Positions 51,899 to 61,140 are shown, counted from the first letter of the stretch. The stretch: 64,000 nt of DNA from an uncultured Hyphomicrobiales bacterium (GCA_905181735.1 CAJIYR010000007.1:1-64000); one strand, 5' to 3'. Numbers and translations: made by a program. The notes: generated by a model from the letters alone, not told the origin.

Positions 51899-52924
51899 TT
51901 ATTTATGAAAATTTTTAGCTATTTCTGCAACATCTTCTGATGGCTTCAACTCTCCTAAGTGTATTTTTTTAGTAATCTCAACTATCATATCATTAATTGG
52001 AGTGGGTATTCCTAATTTACTTCCACCCCTTGATATAAGTCCATTAATATCATCTACTTCACTATAACGACCTTTTGTATGATCTTGTAATACTGTATTC
52101 TTTGCAGTAGGTCCAACATGCTTAGTAATAGTATCTAATAATAATTCTTGAACTCGGTTAGAGCTTTCCATTTCCTCTATGGTTAATCCCATAATTGGTT
52201 CAAGTTTATATCCAAGACCATCACCAACTAGTAACGCCTCTTCTCCAGCCTTCAGCATTAAATCTCTCATTCCATCTATTTTAAATGTATCAGCATTATT
52301 TTTTCCAACCATTGCCTTTAAGCCCATGGACATGGTGTTAACAATCAACTTCATCCATTTAGCTGAAAGAATATTTTCTGATATTGCAACCTTACCAACA
52401 TGCTGCATTACTTCCTGAATTTCAGGAATTCTATTATTCATATCACTATCAAGAGCGCCCAGAGCAAACCAAGTTCCTTCAGGTGGAGTATTTCTTTTTA
52501 TTTCCCCTGGAACAAAAAGCTCAGATGACAATTCTGCAACACAAGCAATTGTTCTGTTTGATCCCATAATTTCAGCAATAGGTTCTGCTGTCATACAATT
52601 TTGTACTCCTACTAAGATACCGTCATCTTCCAAGTATGGCTTGATTAATTCACAAGCCCATCTTGTATCGTAAGCTTTCATAAATAATAAGACTATATCG
52701 AACTTCTCAGTAAACGTTGCCAGATCACAAAGATTATATGCATCAACATTTACTTCTAGAACTCTATCAGGCATGGTTATTTTTAATCCATTGCTCCTCA
52801 TAGCTTCAACATGTTCAGGCCATTGGTCTATTAGCTTTACATTAAAACCTGCATCTGTTAAGTCAGCTGCAGCGCAACTTCCATTAGCTCCGGTCCCAAG
52901 AATAGCAATTCTTTTCTGCTTCAC
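51899..52924 (-). CDS. Ketopantoate reductase-like (ApbA/PanE) oxidoreductase
   Basis: An NADP oxidoreductase of about 341 residues. It begins KQKRIAILGTGANGSCAAADLTDAGFNVKLIDQWPEHVEAMRSNGL, with VLLFMKAYDTRWACELI and KWMKLIVNTMSMGLKAMVG as family marks. The track extends to 53035 through a non-coding-looking leader; GTG at 52924, with GAGGGGG 6 nt upstream, is the likely start. It may reduce ketopantoate (panB and panC are elsewhere in the window, and a panE is needed), but the operon context suggests a catabolic 2-keto-acid or hydroxy-acid role. Confidence 0.83.
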   Translation of the reverse strand: MKQKRIAILGTGANGSCAAADLTDAGFNVKLIDQWPEHVEAMRSNGLKITMPDRVLEVNVDAYNLCDLATFTEKFDIVLLFMKAYDTRWACELIKPYLEDDGILVGVQNCMTAEPIAEIMGSNRTIACVAELSSELFVPGEIKRNTPPEGTWFALGALDSDMNNRIPEIQEVMQHVGKVAISENILSAKWMKLIVNTMSMGLKAMVGKNNADTFKIDGMRDLMLKAGEEALLVGDGLGYKLEPIMGLTIEEMESSNRVQELLLDTITKHVGPTAKNTVLQDHTKGRYSEVDDINGLISRGGSKLGIPTPINDMIVEITKKIHLGELKPSEDVAEIAKNFHK

Positions 52925-53006
52925 AATAATCCCCCTCAATCTAGATTTATTTAAAAAATTTATATTAAAAATACCCAATTCAATATTAATAATAAAAATA
53001 CTAAAA

Positions 53007-53016
53007 TGTCTAGACA
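53007..53016. promoter_or_regulatory. TGTCTAGACA palindrome between divergent operons
   Basis: A perfect 10-bp palindrome in the 122-nt spacer between the panE-like operon (minus) and the MFS-enolase-GST operon (plus), 31 bases before the MFS ATG. Its outer TGT/ACA and GTC/GAC match the loose FadR-type consensus and resemble TGTCGACA at 45350 and TGTATACA at 57208. It could be an operator controlling both directions. Confidence 0.35.
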
Positions 53017-53046
53017 GTAATATAAAATAATGCAATCAAGGTTATT

Positions 53047-54276
53047 ATGAATTATAAAAAATCTAAACTTATAGCCCTTATTATTTTTCCTTTTGGTATT
53101 GGATATTTGTTATCTTTTTTCTTAAGAAATACAAACGCCATTTTAGCCCCAGAGTTATCAATTACATTTAATCTAAACGCAACAGAAATTGGATTTCTAA
53201 CAAGCGTTTTCTTCTTCTCCGGTGCAGTTCAATATATACCATTAGCTATTCTCTTAGACAAATATGGTCCAAAAAAAATCTTTATTGGAGAAATAATACT
53301 GGCAATATTTGGCTGCCTATTAACTTCATATGCTGAAAATTTTACAATGCTAGTAATTGGCAGAGCCTTGTTAGGATTTGGAATCGGGTCTTGTTTAACA
53401 ACAGCATTTAAATCCGTTACCGTTTGGTTTCCTAATGATTTTTGGGCAACAGCAAATGGTATGATATTATTTTCAGGAGCGCTTGGGGCAATATTATCAA
53501 CAAAACCTCTGCAATATTTCTTACTACAGAATCAATGGCGTGAACTCTTTTTTATTGGTTTTATTGTATCTATAATTCTTTTAATCTTTGTAATTTTTTT
53601 TATGCCCGACAATACAGAAAAATCTCTTACTCAAAATCAGTCAAACGCATATGTATACAAGCAAATAATCACAAATAAGATATTTTATACTATTGCACCC
53701 GTTTCCGCTCTTGGACTCGCAAGCTTTTTCTCTATACAAGGCCTGTGGGCGAATGGCTGGATGTCGGATGTGGCTAACTTATCACAGACAGAAGTAGGGA
53801 ACAGACTTCTTGCCATGGCAATCGCTATGTCAATTGGTACCATAGGCAATGGAGCAATAGTAGATCAATTAGCAAAAAGAGGGATTAATAGAGCAAAATA
53901 CTTATCAATTGGTTTGTTTTTGCTATTCTTCTCTCATTTCAGCCTAGCAACTAATATTGACCCCCAAGCATACTGGCCATGGATAATAATGGGACTAACA
54001 GGAAACATTGGAGTGCTAGTTCACCCGATACTGAATAGAACATATCCTCCTGGTTATGCCGCAAGATCAATATCCACAATCGCTGTTTCTACATTCTTAA
54101 TGGTTTTCTTAATTCAATTTGGGATTGGATTTATATTGGATATCTGGGGACCAAATGAAATTGGCAATTATCCAAAAATCGCTTATAATTATGCATTTGG
54201 TATTCTTGTTGTTCTTGAAGTGCTTTTATTATCGTGGATGTTAATGAATATAAAAAAACTTGACATAAATGGATAA
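53047..54276 (+). CDS. Major facilitator superfamily transporter
   Basis: A 409-residue MFS carrier with twelve predicted membrane segments. The loop 2-3 region YIPLAILLDKYGPKKIFIGEIILAI has the typical D-x-G-x-K/R pattern, and FGIGSCLTTAFKSVTVWF is in segment 4-5. It starts the plus-strand module MFS-enolase-GST, divergent from the panE-like operon. The mirrored operon also contains one transporter. The closest functional class is not identifiable by eye; organic-acid or nitrate/nitrite-like permeases are possible. Confidence 0.86.
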   Translation: MNYKKSKLIALIIFPFGIGYLLSFFLRNTNAILAPELSITFNLNATEIGFLTSVFFFSGAVQYIPLAILLDKYGPKKIFIGEIILAIFGCLLTSYAENFTMLVIGRALLGFGIGSCLTTAFKSVTVWFPNDFWATANGMILFSGALGAILSTKPLQYFLLQNQWRELFFIGFIVSIILLIFVIFFMPDNTEKSLTQNQSNAYVYKQIITNKIFYTIAPVSALGLASFFSIQGLWANGWMSDVANLSQTEVGNRLLAMAIAMSIGTIGNGAIVDQLAKRGINRAKYLSIGLFLLFFSHFSLATNIDPQAYWPWIIMGLTGNIGVLVHPILNRTYPPGYAARSISTIAVSTFLMVFLIQFGIGFILDIWGPNEIGNYPKIAYNYAFGILVVLEVLLLSWMLMNIKKLDING

Positions 54277-54342
54277 AGAAAGAGATTATTTCTAATAAAT
54301 ACTAAAATTTATATTTCCTTAAATAATATTGGAAAATAATGA

Positions 54343-55437
54343 ATGTTTAAAATTAGTAAGATTAATTGCATAAATATTGGCTTACCTTTAGTTGACACAA
54401 TTCATATGTCAAATATCATAATGACAAAAAGTAACAGTGTTATTGTAAGAATTCAAAATAATTATGGTGAAATTGGTTGGGGTGAAGCTGCGGCTTCCTT
54501 ATCAATGACTGGGGAGTCAGCACCTGGCATGATTGCAGCAATAAATTATATCTCAGAGAAAATAACTAGCAAAGATATTGAAGATGTTGAAGATATATAC
54601 AAACTTATTGCAACATCAGTTTATGGAAATTTTGCAGCAAAATCAGCAATAGAAATGGCGCTAATTGATTTATTAGGTATAAACCAAAAAAAACCTTTCT
54701 ACCAATTGATTGGGGAGAAAATTAGACATGATTTGCCTATAATTTGGAGAATTTCAGGTTCAGAAAAAGAAATTGAAAATGCCCTAAAGAAAAGAGATGA
54801 AGGATTTATATCTTTTAAAATTAAAGTTGGAGCAAAGGATCTATCTTATGATCTAAAACGTGCTGAGAATTTAAGGAAAAAACTTGGTGATGAAATACAA
54901 TTAACAGCAGATGCTAACGGTGGATACAAACCAAAAGACGCTATTACCTTTTCTAAAAAATCTTACTCTGTAGGACTGGATTATTTTGAACAACCAGTAG
55001 CTGGGACTGATCTTCATACAATGAAGCGCTGTAACAAAATATCAGATATCCCAATTAGCGCTGATGAAGGTGTCCATACAATATACGATCTACATAAACA
55101 TTATAAAATGAAGGCAGCTGAAGGTAGTAGCTTAAAATTAATAAAATTTGGAAGCATATGTTCCTTGATTCAAGCAACGAAATACATGGAAGAAAAAGGG
55201 ATGCACATTAACATTAGTGGGAAAGCTGGTGATTCATCAATAAGCGCAGCAGCAATTGGAAACATATCAATGGTCTTACCAAAGCTCGATTGGTATTCTA
55301 ATGTTAGCATACAATATTTAGGTGACGATGTGGTAAAAGTTCCGCACGAAATAGTCAACGGTAAGTTAAAAGTAACTGAAGGGCCTGGACTTGGTTTAAC
55401 TGTAGATGAAGAAAAATTAGAGTACTATAAAATATAA
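54343..55437 (+). CDS. Muconate-lactonizing-type enolase-superfamily enzyme, copy 2
   Basis: A 364-residue paralogue of the enzyme at 49691. All catalytic positions are conserved at the same numbers: K159/K161 (SFKIKVG), D190 (TADAN), E216 (YFEQP), D241 (SADEG) and K268 (SLKLIKFG). By eye, roughly 40-45 percent of residues agree in the barrel core. Lid residues 45-60 differ (EAAASLSMTGESAPG against EAPFAPLFNGETSIG), which may change substrate. It follows the MFS gene by 66 nt and precedes GST by 22 nt. Confidence 0.87.
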   Translation: MFKISKINCINIGLPLVDTIHMSNIIMTKSNSVIVRIQNNYGEIGWGEAAASLSMTGESAPGMIAAINYISEKITSKDIEDVEDIYKLIATSVYGNFAAKSAIEMALIDLLGINQKKPFYQLIGEKIRHDLPIIWRISGSEKEIENALKKRDEGFISFKIKVGAKDLSYDLKRAENLRKKLGDEIQLTADANGGYKPKDAITFSKKSYSVGLDYFEQPVAGTDLHTMKRCNKISDIPISADEGVHTIYDLHKHYKMKAAEGSSLKLIKFGSICSLIQATKYMEEKGMHINISGKAGDSSISAAAIGNISMVLPKLDWYSNVSIQYLGDDVVKVPHEIVNGKLKVTEGPGLGLTVDEEKLEYYKI

Positions 55438-55459
55438 AAAATAACTTAAGGAAACCAAA

Positions 55460-56080
55460 ATGATCACAATCAAAGGAAGAAAGACGTCTGGAAATGTAAT
55501 GAAAGTACTTTGGCTTTTAGAGGAACTATCCATTCCATATACTCAAGAAGATGTTGGAGGAAAACATGGAGGAAACAAAGAACAAGAATATCTTAGAAAA
55601 AATCCTACTGGCCTTGTTCCGACATTAGTTGATGGTCAAATGACTTTATGGGAATCTAATACGATCGTCAGATATCTTGCAAAAAAATATAGTTTTGGTG
55701 ATATTTACCCTAAATCTATTGAGGATGCTGCTTTATTAGAAATGTGGATGGATTGGCAATTATTCGCTATTAACCCTATGATGAGACCTGTCTTCCATGG
55801 ACTTGTTCGAAACCTACCTGAAAATAGAAATTGGGAAGAAATAAATAAAGCGATAGAGTTGGGAAATAGTTTATGGAAAATACTTGATAACTACCTTGAA
55901 GATAAATCTTTTATGGGAGGAGAAAAAATTGGTATTGCTGATTTCCCTTTAGGACCAGTAGTACACAGATTTTTTACAATAGTGGACAAAAGGCCACCAA
56001 CCCCTAATGTAGAAAGATGGTATGAAAATCTTCAAAAAAGAGATGCCTTTAAGAAAATATGCATGATACCTCTTGAATAG
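55460..56080 (+). CDS. Glutathione S-transferase family protein
   Basis: A 206-residue two-domain GST. The thioredoxin-like N-terminus (MITIKGRKTSGNVMKVLWLLEELSIPYTQEDVGGKHGG, NPTGLVPTLVDGQMTLWESNTIVRYLAKKY) has the cis-Pro in LVPTL and the ES motif for the glutathione gamma-glutamyl group. The helical C-terminal domain follows (DAALLEMWMDWQ, GIADFPLGPVVHRFF). AAGGAAACC precedes the ATG. It is the third gene of the plus-strand module. It could be a thiol-dependent isomerase in a catabolic route or a detoxification enzyme. Confidence 0.9.
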   Translation: MITIKGRKTSGNVMKVLWLLEELSIPYTQEDVGGKHGGNKEQEYLRKNPTGLVPTLVDGQMTLWESNTIVRYLAKKYSFGDIYPKSIEDAALLEMWMDWQLFAINPMMRPVFHGLVRNLPENRNWEEINKAIELGNSLWKILDNYLEDKSFMGGEKIGIADFPLGPVVHRFFTIVDKRPPTPNVERWYENLQKRDAFKKICMIPLE

Positions 56081-56083
56081 AAA

Positions 56084-57184
56084 TTATTCTGTTAATCTTA
56101 AATTAATTCCGTATCTATCGCAAACATCATCCAGTTGCTTTAAAACAGCTGGAGTAATTGGTATACCTAATCTTGTATTTTCTTCTATAGCAATTGCCTC
56201 AGGTTCACCGTGGATATATATTTTTTCTTGATCTGGTTCTTTTTTAGCATTTCTAATAATTTCAAATGTATTACCCATTTCAGACTGTATTGTTTTAGCG
56301 TCACCAAAACCATTTAATTTAATTGCACCCATAAAATGACCCATAGCTGGTCTTCGAGTTCCTCTTGCACCATCTATTCTGTCTCTTAAACTTGTTCCTG
56401 TAAGTGCACCACATAATAATTCTACCATAAGATTTAATCCGTAACCTTTATGTCCTCCCGTCTCCATACCAGAACCACCTAATGGCAACAATGGAGAGCC
56501 ATATGTTAGGACACCACTTTCATCTAAATGAGGATTATCACCCGTCGGAGAAACCCAACCAGGCGTCACTTCTCTTCCCTCTCTTAAAGCTGTCTCAATT
56601 TTTCCAACAGCTACTGTTGTGGTTGCCATATCTAATAAAAAATCTGTATTGCTCCCCCCTGGCATAGAAACAGACATAGGATTTGTTCCTAACATTGACT
56701 CTCTTGCATAAGTTGGAGCAGTTCTTCCTCCGCTATTTGACATTGAAATACCAATATATCCTTTTTTCATTGCTCTTTCAGCCCAATAGCCGGCAAATCC
56801 AAAATGGCTAGAATTTGCAACCCCTACAAAACCTGATCCGTACTCATTTGCCATTTCCATGGCAATATCCATTGCCTTCCCAGCTGCAATAATTCCAATA
56901 CCATCATCTGCATTAAGCAGTCCTGTTGTATGTGTGTGTTTTGTAAATTTCATATCTGCATTTAAATTCAACGAACCTTTTTCTAACCTAACTATAAAAT
57001 AACTCAATCGTGCAGCTCCATGACTTCTTACACCCCTCAAATCAGCGCCTACTAAAACATCAGCTACCAATTCTGCGTCTACTGAAGTTACTCCTGCAGT
57101 AACTAGAATAGAGCTTAAAAAATTTTTTAACTTCAAAGGGTCGTATCTTTTTGTTCCTTCTGGTAGTGGCGCGGATTCAACCAT
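56084..57184 (-). CDS. Malate/L-lactate dehydrogenase (Ldh2 family)
   Basis: A 366-residue NAD(P)H-dependent oxidoreductase of the type-2 malate/lactate dehydrogenase family, unrelated to the Mdh at 18.5 kb. ADLRGVRSHGAARLSYFIVRLEKG, VGVANSSHFGFAGYWAERAMKKGYIGISMSNSGG, GTNPMSVSMPGG, and DMATTTVAVGKIE are diagnostic. Family members act on lactate, ureidoglycolate, sulfolactate, 2,3-diketogulonate and similar hydroxy-acids. It converges on the GST gene (3 nt apart) and diverges from the ThDP gene. Confidence 0.9.
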   Translation of the reverse strand: MVESAPLPEGTKRYDPLKLKNFLSSILVTAGVTSVDAELVADVLVGADLRGVRSHGAARLSYFIVRLEKGSLNLNADMKFTKHTHTTGLLNADDGIGIIAAGKAMDIAMEMANEYGSGFVGVANSSHFGFAGYWAERAMKKGYIGISMSNSGGRTAPTYARESMLGTNPMSVSMPGGSNTDFLLDMATTTVAVGKIETALREGREVTPGWVSPTGDNPHLDESGVLTYGSPLLPLGGSGMETGGHKGYGLNLMVELLCGALTGTSLRDRIDGARGTRRPAMGHFMGAIKLNGFGDAKTIQSEMGNTFEIIRNAKKEPDQEKIYIHGEPEAIAIEENTRLGIPITPAVLKQLDDVCDRYGINLRLTE

Positions 57185-57207
57185 AATAACTCCAATCGAT
57201 TTTTAAA

Positions 57208-57215
57208 TGTATACA
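57208..57215. promoter_or_regulatory. TGTATACA palindrome between Ldh2 and ThDP genes
   Basis: A perfect palindrome with flanking ATGTATACAA, located 24 bases before the Ldh2 start in the 123-nt divergent spacer. It has the GTATAC core typical of FadR/GntR operators. No regulator gene is visible in the window, so the link is inference. Confidence 0.3.
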
Positions 57216-57307
57216 ATACAGAAAAATAAAATTAAAATATTTATAATGTAAAATTTAACAGATTAGCAAATAAAGACAAATTTTTTATTTCTGAATAGGG
57301 GGCATAA

Positions 57308-58945
57308 GTGAAGAAAAGATCTGGCGCGCACATATTAGCAGAATCCTTAGTAAAAGAAGGTTTAACAACAATTTTTGGTATTCCAGGTGTTGATACACTC
57401 AGCGTCTATAATGCCTTCTTAGACCACCCATCAATCAGAGCAATAAATGTTCGTCATGAACAAAGTGCTGTATTTATGGCTGATGGATATTATAGAGCCT
57501 CTGGTGAAATTGGAGTTGCTTTAACTAGTGGCGGACCAGGTGCACTAAACACTCTGACAGCGATGGGAACTGCTCACAATGATTCATCTGCTATCCTTCA
57601 TATATTAAATGATAACCCTGCTCATGTAAGAGGAAAGGGCCGTGGTTACTTTCATGACGTAAGAGATCAATATGGGATATTCAGATCAGTAATTGATTTT
57701 GGATACCAAGCTACAATGCCTCATGAGATTCCAGATTCTCTTAGGACCGCCGCCACCGCATTGAAAAGCAGGAGGCCAAAACCTGCAATGGTTGAGATTG
57801 GCGGAGATGCTTTTAAAATTGAAAGCGATATCCCTATTGGAGAAAAATCATCGGCCCACCGAAGAGTTGCTTCTGATTCAGATCTGTTCCAAATAGTAGA
57901 AGCACTTTCCTCTTCAAAAAAACCAATTATTTGGTCTGGTGGAGGTATCGTTCACGCAAACGCTTCTAATGAATTAATAAAATTTGCTGAAAAGATTAAT
58001 GCACCTGTAATTACATCTCAAACAGGTAAGGGTTCAATTCCATATGATCACCCACTGCACCTTGGCAATTGGAGCAATGAACAACCTGTTAGAGACTTTA
58101 TTAACGATACGGATCTTGTTATTATTCTGGGTAGTCGTTTGTCCTATTTTCCAACAGGTGGTTGGACATTAAAGTTTCCAGGAAAAGTTATACAGATTGA
58201 CATAGACCCTGCAGAATTAGGTAGAAACCACCCAATTTCAATTGGAGCCGTCGGTGATTTAAATGATGGACTAAGCAGAATAAATAAAATTATTGATAAT
58301 AAAAAAATTAATTTTCATACAAACGATCGGCGGGAAGAGATTGGACAATTGCTTAATAAAATCTACAAAGCATTGGGAAAACCTATAGAGGTTGATGTAT
58401 TGGATCAATTGCGCGCAGCATTACCAAAAGAAACAATTGTATTCAATGATCCAACTACTGTTGTGTTTTGGGCCAGATCTTATTGGAAAACATATTTCCC
58501 CCGCACATGGTTCGTCCCATCTGGATTTGGTACACTTGGATTTGCCCTTCCTGCAGCCATTGGCGCAAAAGTTGCAAGACCGGACGTGCCTTGTGTTGCA
58601 ATGCATGGTGATTCAGGAGTTATGTTTACTATCCAAGATCTTATGACAGCTGTTGAGCATAATATTCCAGTAATTTTACTTGTCTTTAATGATCAAGGGT
58701 ATGGCGTTGAGAGAAGGCACCAGGATCATCTTTACGGAAGAAGAAATGGAGTTGATTTACAATCTCCAGATTTTGTAAGCCTAGCAAAATCATTTGGTGC
58801 AAGAGGAGTAAGAGTCGATGATCTCTCGAAAGTTGGCGAAACGGTATCCGAAGTTTTAAAATATAATACGCCAACTCTTGTTGAGATACCATGTGATTTT
58901 AAACACCCAGGTTATGGTTCATTTATTGACTGGTCTCAACATTAA
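57308..58945 (+). CDS. Thiamine-diphosphate-dependent enzyme (acetolactate-synthase-like)
   Basis: A 545-residue three-domain ThDP enzyme. The N-terminal PYR domain has RSGAHILAESLVKEGLTTIFGIPG and the cofactor-activating E51 in VRHEQSAVFMADGYYR. The middle domain includes KPIIWSGGGIVHANA and QTGKGSIPYDHPL. The PP domain has FGTLGFALPAAIGAK and the metal-binding GDSGVMFTIQDLMTAVEHNIPVILLVFNDQGYG. Start is GTG at 57308 with AGGGGG close upstream. No small regulatory subunit follows, so biosynthetic acetolactate synthase is unlikely. A 2-keto-acid decarboxylase or carboligase role is inferred from its neighbours. Confidence 0.87.
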   Translation: MKKRSGAHILAESLVKEGLTTIFGIPGVDTLSVYNAFLDHPSIRAINVRHEQSAVFMADGYYRASGEIGVALTSGGPGALNTLTAMGTAHNDSSAILHILNDNPAHVRGKGRGYFHDVRDQYGIFRSVIDFGYQATMPHEIPDSLRTAATALKSRRPKPAMVEIGGDAFKIESDIPIGEKSSAHRRVASDSDLFQIVEALSSSKKPIIWSGGGIVHANASNELIKFAEKINAPVITSQTGKGSIPYDHPLHLGNWSNEQPVRDFINDTDLVIILGSRLSYFPTGGWTLKFPGKVIQIDIDPAELGRNHPISIGAVGDLNDGLSRINKIIDNKKINFHTNDRREEIGQLLNKIYKALGKPIEVDVLDQLRAALPKETIVFNDPTTVVFWARSYWKTYFPRTWFVPSGFGTLGFALPAAIGAKVARPDVPCVAMHGDSGVMFTIQDLMTAVEHNIPVILLVFNDQGYGVERRHQDHLYGRRNGVDLQSPDFVSLAKSFGARGVRVDDLSKVGETVSEVLKYNTPTLVEIPCDFKHPGYGSFIDWSQH

Positions 58946-58975
58946 TAACATTGATCTATTGTTAGAGCTAATGAA

Positions 58976-59815
58976 CTAAAAATAAATTTGTTTGATTATT
59001 TTATTAAATTCTTCAGGCTCTTCAAACTGTATCCAGTGACCTGCATTGCGAATAATATGACATTTAACATCTGGAATAATATCTATCATTCTGACATGCG
59101 CATCTTCTACACCATTAATCAAAGTCACGTCAAATTCACCCCAAATAATATCTATGGGTTTTTGTATATCCAAAATACGATTTGGAAGATCGTGAGATGC
59201 AACAATATCAAGACTTCTTACTTTTGCTCCGCTTGTATTAACAGTTTGTAAATTAATAGCTAAATCATCAATTTTATCTGATTTATGAATCATCATTACA
59301 GATAAATTATGTCTTTGGGCTGCGTATAATTCTTCTTGATTGTTTACTTTTCTCCAACTTTTCATTTTTGGTCTTATAAAAGGCATGTTTCCAGTCCTGT
59401 TATAACCAACTAAGGTAAGGCGATTAACTTTATCTCCTGCAAACTTAACCATATGTGATCCAATAGCTGATCCAAAAGAAAAACCGACTATATTATAAAC
59501 TTCATCTGGCATTAAATTAGCTAATGCATTTACTAAAGTCATCGCATATTTGTCTAAGCCTGGTAATTCTGGAAGTGCTTCTGATGTTCCAAATCCTGGC
59601 ATATCAGGAATTACCAATCGAAAATCTTCTGATAACGATATGATGTTATTAAACCAATGTAACCATGAACCATAACCACCGTGCAATAATACTAAAACCG
59701 GGCCTTTATTACCCCATATGCGAAATGATATATCTGTTCCATCATCTGACGGAATAACCCTATGGTTACATGATTTTAAGAGGTTATTTATTTTGTTGTT
59801 AGTTTCTTCTTCCAC
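58976..59815 (-). CDS. Alpha/beta hydrolase
   Basis: A hydrolase of about 280 residues. The oxyanion motif is LLHGGYGSWLHW, the nucleophile elbow is VGFSFGSAIG, the acid is probably the Asp in IIWGEFDVT, and the base is the His in IIRNAGHWIQFEEPEEF. The track start (59911) includes an unlikely hydrophobic-plus-charged leader. GTG at 59815 (VEEETNNKINNLL), with GGA about 8 nt upstream, is the most sensible start. Esterase, lactonase or C-C hydrolase activity cannot be separated. It is convergent with the ThDP gene and divergent from the MFS gene. Confidence 0.86.
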   Translation of the reverse strand: MEEETNNKINNLLKSCNHRVIPSDDGTDISFRIWGNKGPVLVLLHGGYGSWLHWFNNIISLSEDFRLVIPDMPGFGTSEALPELPGLDKYAMTLVNALANLMPDEVYNIVGFSFGSAIGSHMVKFAGDKVNRLTLVGYNRTGNMPFIRPKMKSWRKVNNQEELYAAQRHNLSVMMIHKSDKIDDLAINLQTVNTSGAKVRSLDIVASHDLPNRILDIQKPIDIIWGEFDVTLINGVEDAHVRMIDIIPDVKCHIIRNAGHWIQFEEPEEFNKIIKQIYF

Positions 59816-59934
59816 TGTAATTATCCATTTGGTTATTTTTAAAATAATGTATTTCTCATTTGTTATAATATATTTAAAGTAATATAATAAAAAATATATT
59901 ATAAGATACAAAATTTATCCGCAAAGGTAAAAAA

Positions 59935-61140
59935 ATTCGATATCCTGCTCTTCATAATAAGTATTTTAGGTATTATCTATTCGGCATGTCTTTATCTTTG
60001 CATGGAGTTTGGGTAACAAGACTAGTACTTGGGTGGGTAGCATGGGAAACAACAGGTTCCGCAGCTTACGTAGGTCTGCTATCTTTTTGCCTTTTCGCTC
60101 CTTCGTTAATTGCAACACCGCTTTTTGGAGTTCTTCTTGATAGAATTGAACCCATAAAACCTGCTTTTATTAGCCAATTAACTCAGTCAATAATGACGGT
60201 GGTTATATTTATTCTATACACCACAGATAACCTATCAATATTAATATTAAGCCTTGTTGCTTTTGTTATTGGGTTAGCCAACAGTGCTTATGGTTCAACG
60301 CGACAAACAATTGTGCCTAGAATTGTAGAAAAACAAGCAATCTCAAATGCAGTTGCCTTTAATGCTATGAATTTCCAGGTAGCTAGGCTAATTGGTCCTG
60401 CAGTTGGAGGTTTGATGATAGCGGCGTATGGCACGGACGTAACTATTTTGATAAATTCATTATTGTTTATTCCAGCTTTAATAACAATTAGCTTATTAAA
60501 GCTAAGACCAAAAGAAAGCACTACGCCTGATCGTAAACCTTTTTTGAAAGAATTATTAGATGGAGCTAAGTTTGTTGTTAAGCACCCTATCATAAGAGAA
60601 TGCATGATGATGACATTTATAGCATCAGTGATTATTAGAGGTTCATTGGAATTATTGCCAGTACTAGCTGACGGGGTTTTTGAAAGAGGAGCTCAAGGAT
60701 TAGGACAGATATTAGCTGCAGCAGGCGGAGGGGCACTAATGTCATCGATCCTTGTTGCCTCAAGAAAAAAAGTTATAACTACAGACGGAGTGACCTCAAT
60801 TTCTAGGATATCACTAGTTTGTGGTCTTGCAGGAATATCATTACTTGGTATCATAGACAATTGGGTTCTTGCAATTATAATTGTATCCATAATAGGATTT
60901 TTTGTTACAATTGTTGCTATAGACAATCAATCAACTGTACAGATGCAAGTAACAGATTCTATTAGAGGACGGGTGGGAAGTCTCTGGTTAGTTGTAGCAA
61001 TTGGTGGTAGTGCAATTGGTTCTATTTTACTTGGTTTATTGTCTGATGCATTTAACATATCATCCACATTATTTTTTGCTGGTGTAATTGGTATTTTAAT
61101 TGTAAGTACTATAAAATTAGTAACTAATTATATGCGTTAA
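59935..61140 (+). CDS. MFS_3-type (EntS-like) transporter with probable ATT start
   Basis: A carrier of about 401 residues. The ORF track starts at ATG 59986 (MSLSLHGVWVTRLVLGW), but the same frame upstream encodes IRYPALHNKYFRYYLFG, which continues the typical N-terminus of this family (R-PALRNPNFRLYLLGQxxSLLGTWMQ). There is no ATG, GTG or TTG in that extension back to the TAA at 59902. ATT at 59935 has AAAGG 7 nt upstream. The C-terminal half is full length and ends normally at 61140. GSTRQTIVPRIVEKQAISNAVAFN is typical of this family. If ATG 59986 were used, the first half of helix 1 would be lost. Confidence 0.83.
   Translation: MRYPALHNKYFRYYLFGMSLSLHGVWVTRLVLGWVAWETTGSAAYVGLLSFCLFAPSLIATPLFGVLLDRIEPIKPAFISQLTQSIMTVVIFILYTTDNLSILILSLVAFVIGLANSAYGSTRQTIVPRIVEKQAISNAVAFNAMNFQVARLIGPAVGGLMIAAYGTDVTILINSLLFIPALITISLLKLRPKESTTPDRKPFLKELLDGAKFVVKHPIIRECMMMTFIASVIIRGSLELLPVLADGVFERGAQGLGQILAAAGGGALMSSILVASRKKVITTDGVTSISRISLVCGLAGISLLGIIDNWVLAIIIVSIIGFFVTIVAIDNQSTVQMQVTDSIRGRVGSLWLVVAIGGSAIGSILLGLLSDAFNISSTLFFAGVIGILIVSTIKLVTNYMR

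Noticed and set aside
57308-58945. ThDP enzyme as IlvB of branched-chain amino acid synthesis
   Set aside because: No IlvN-like small subunit and no ilvC follow; the context is catabolic.
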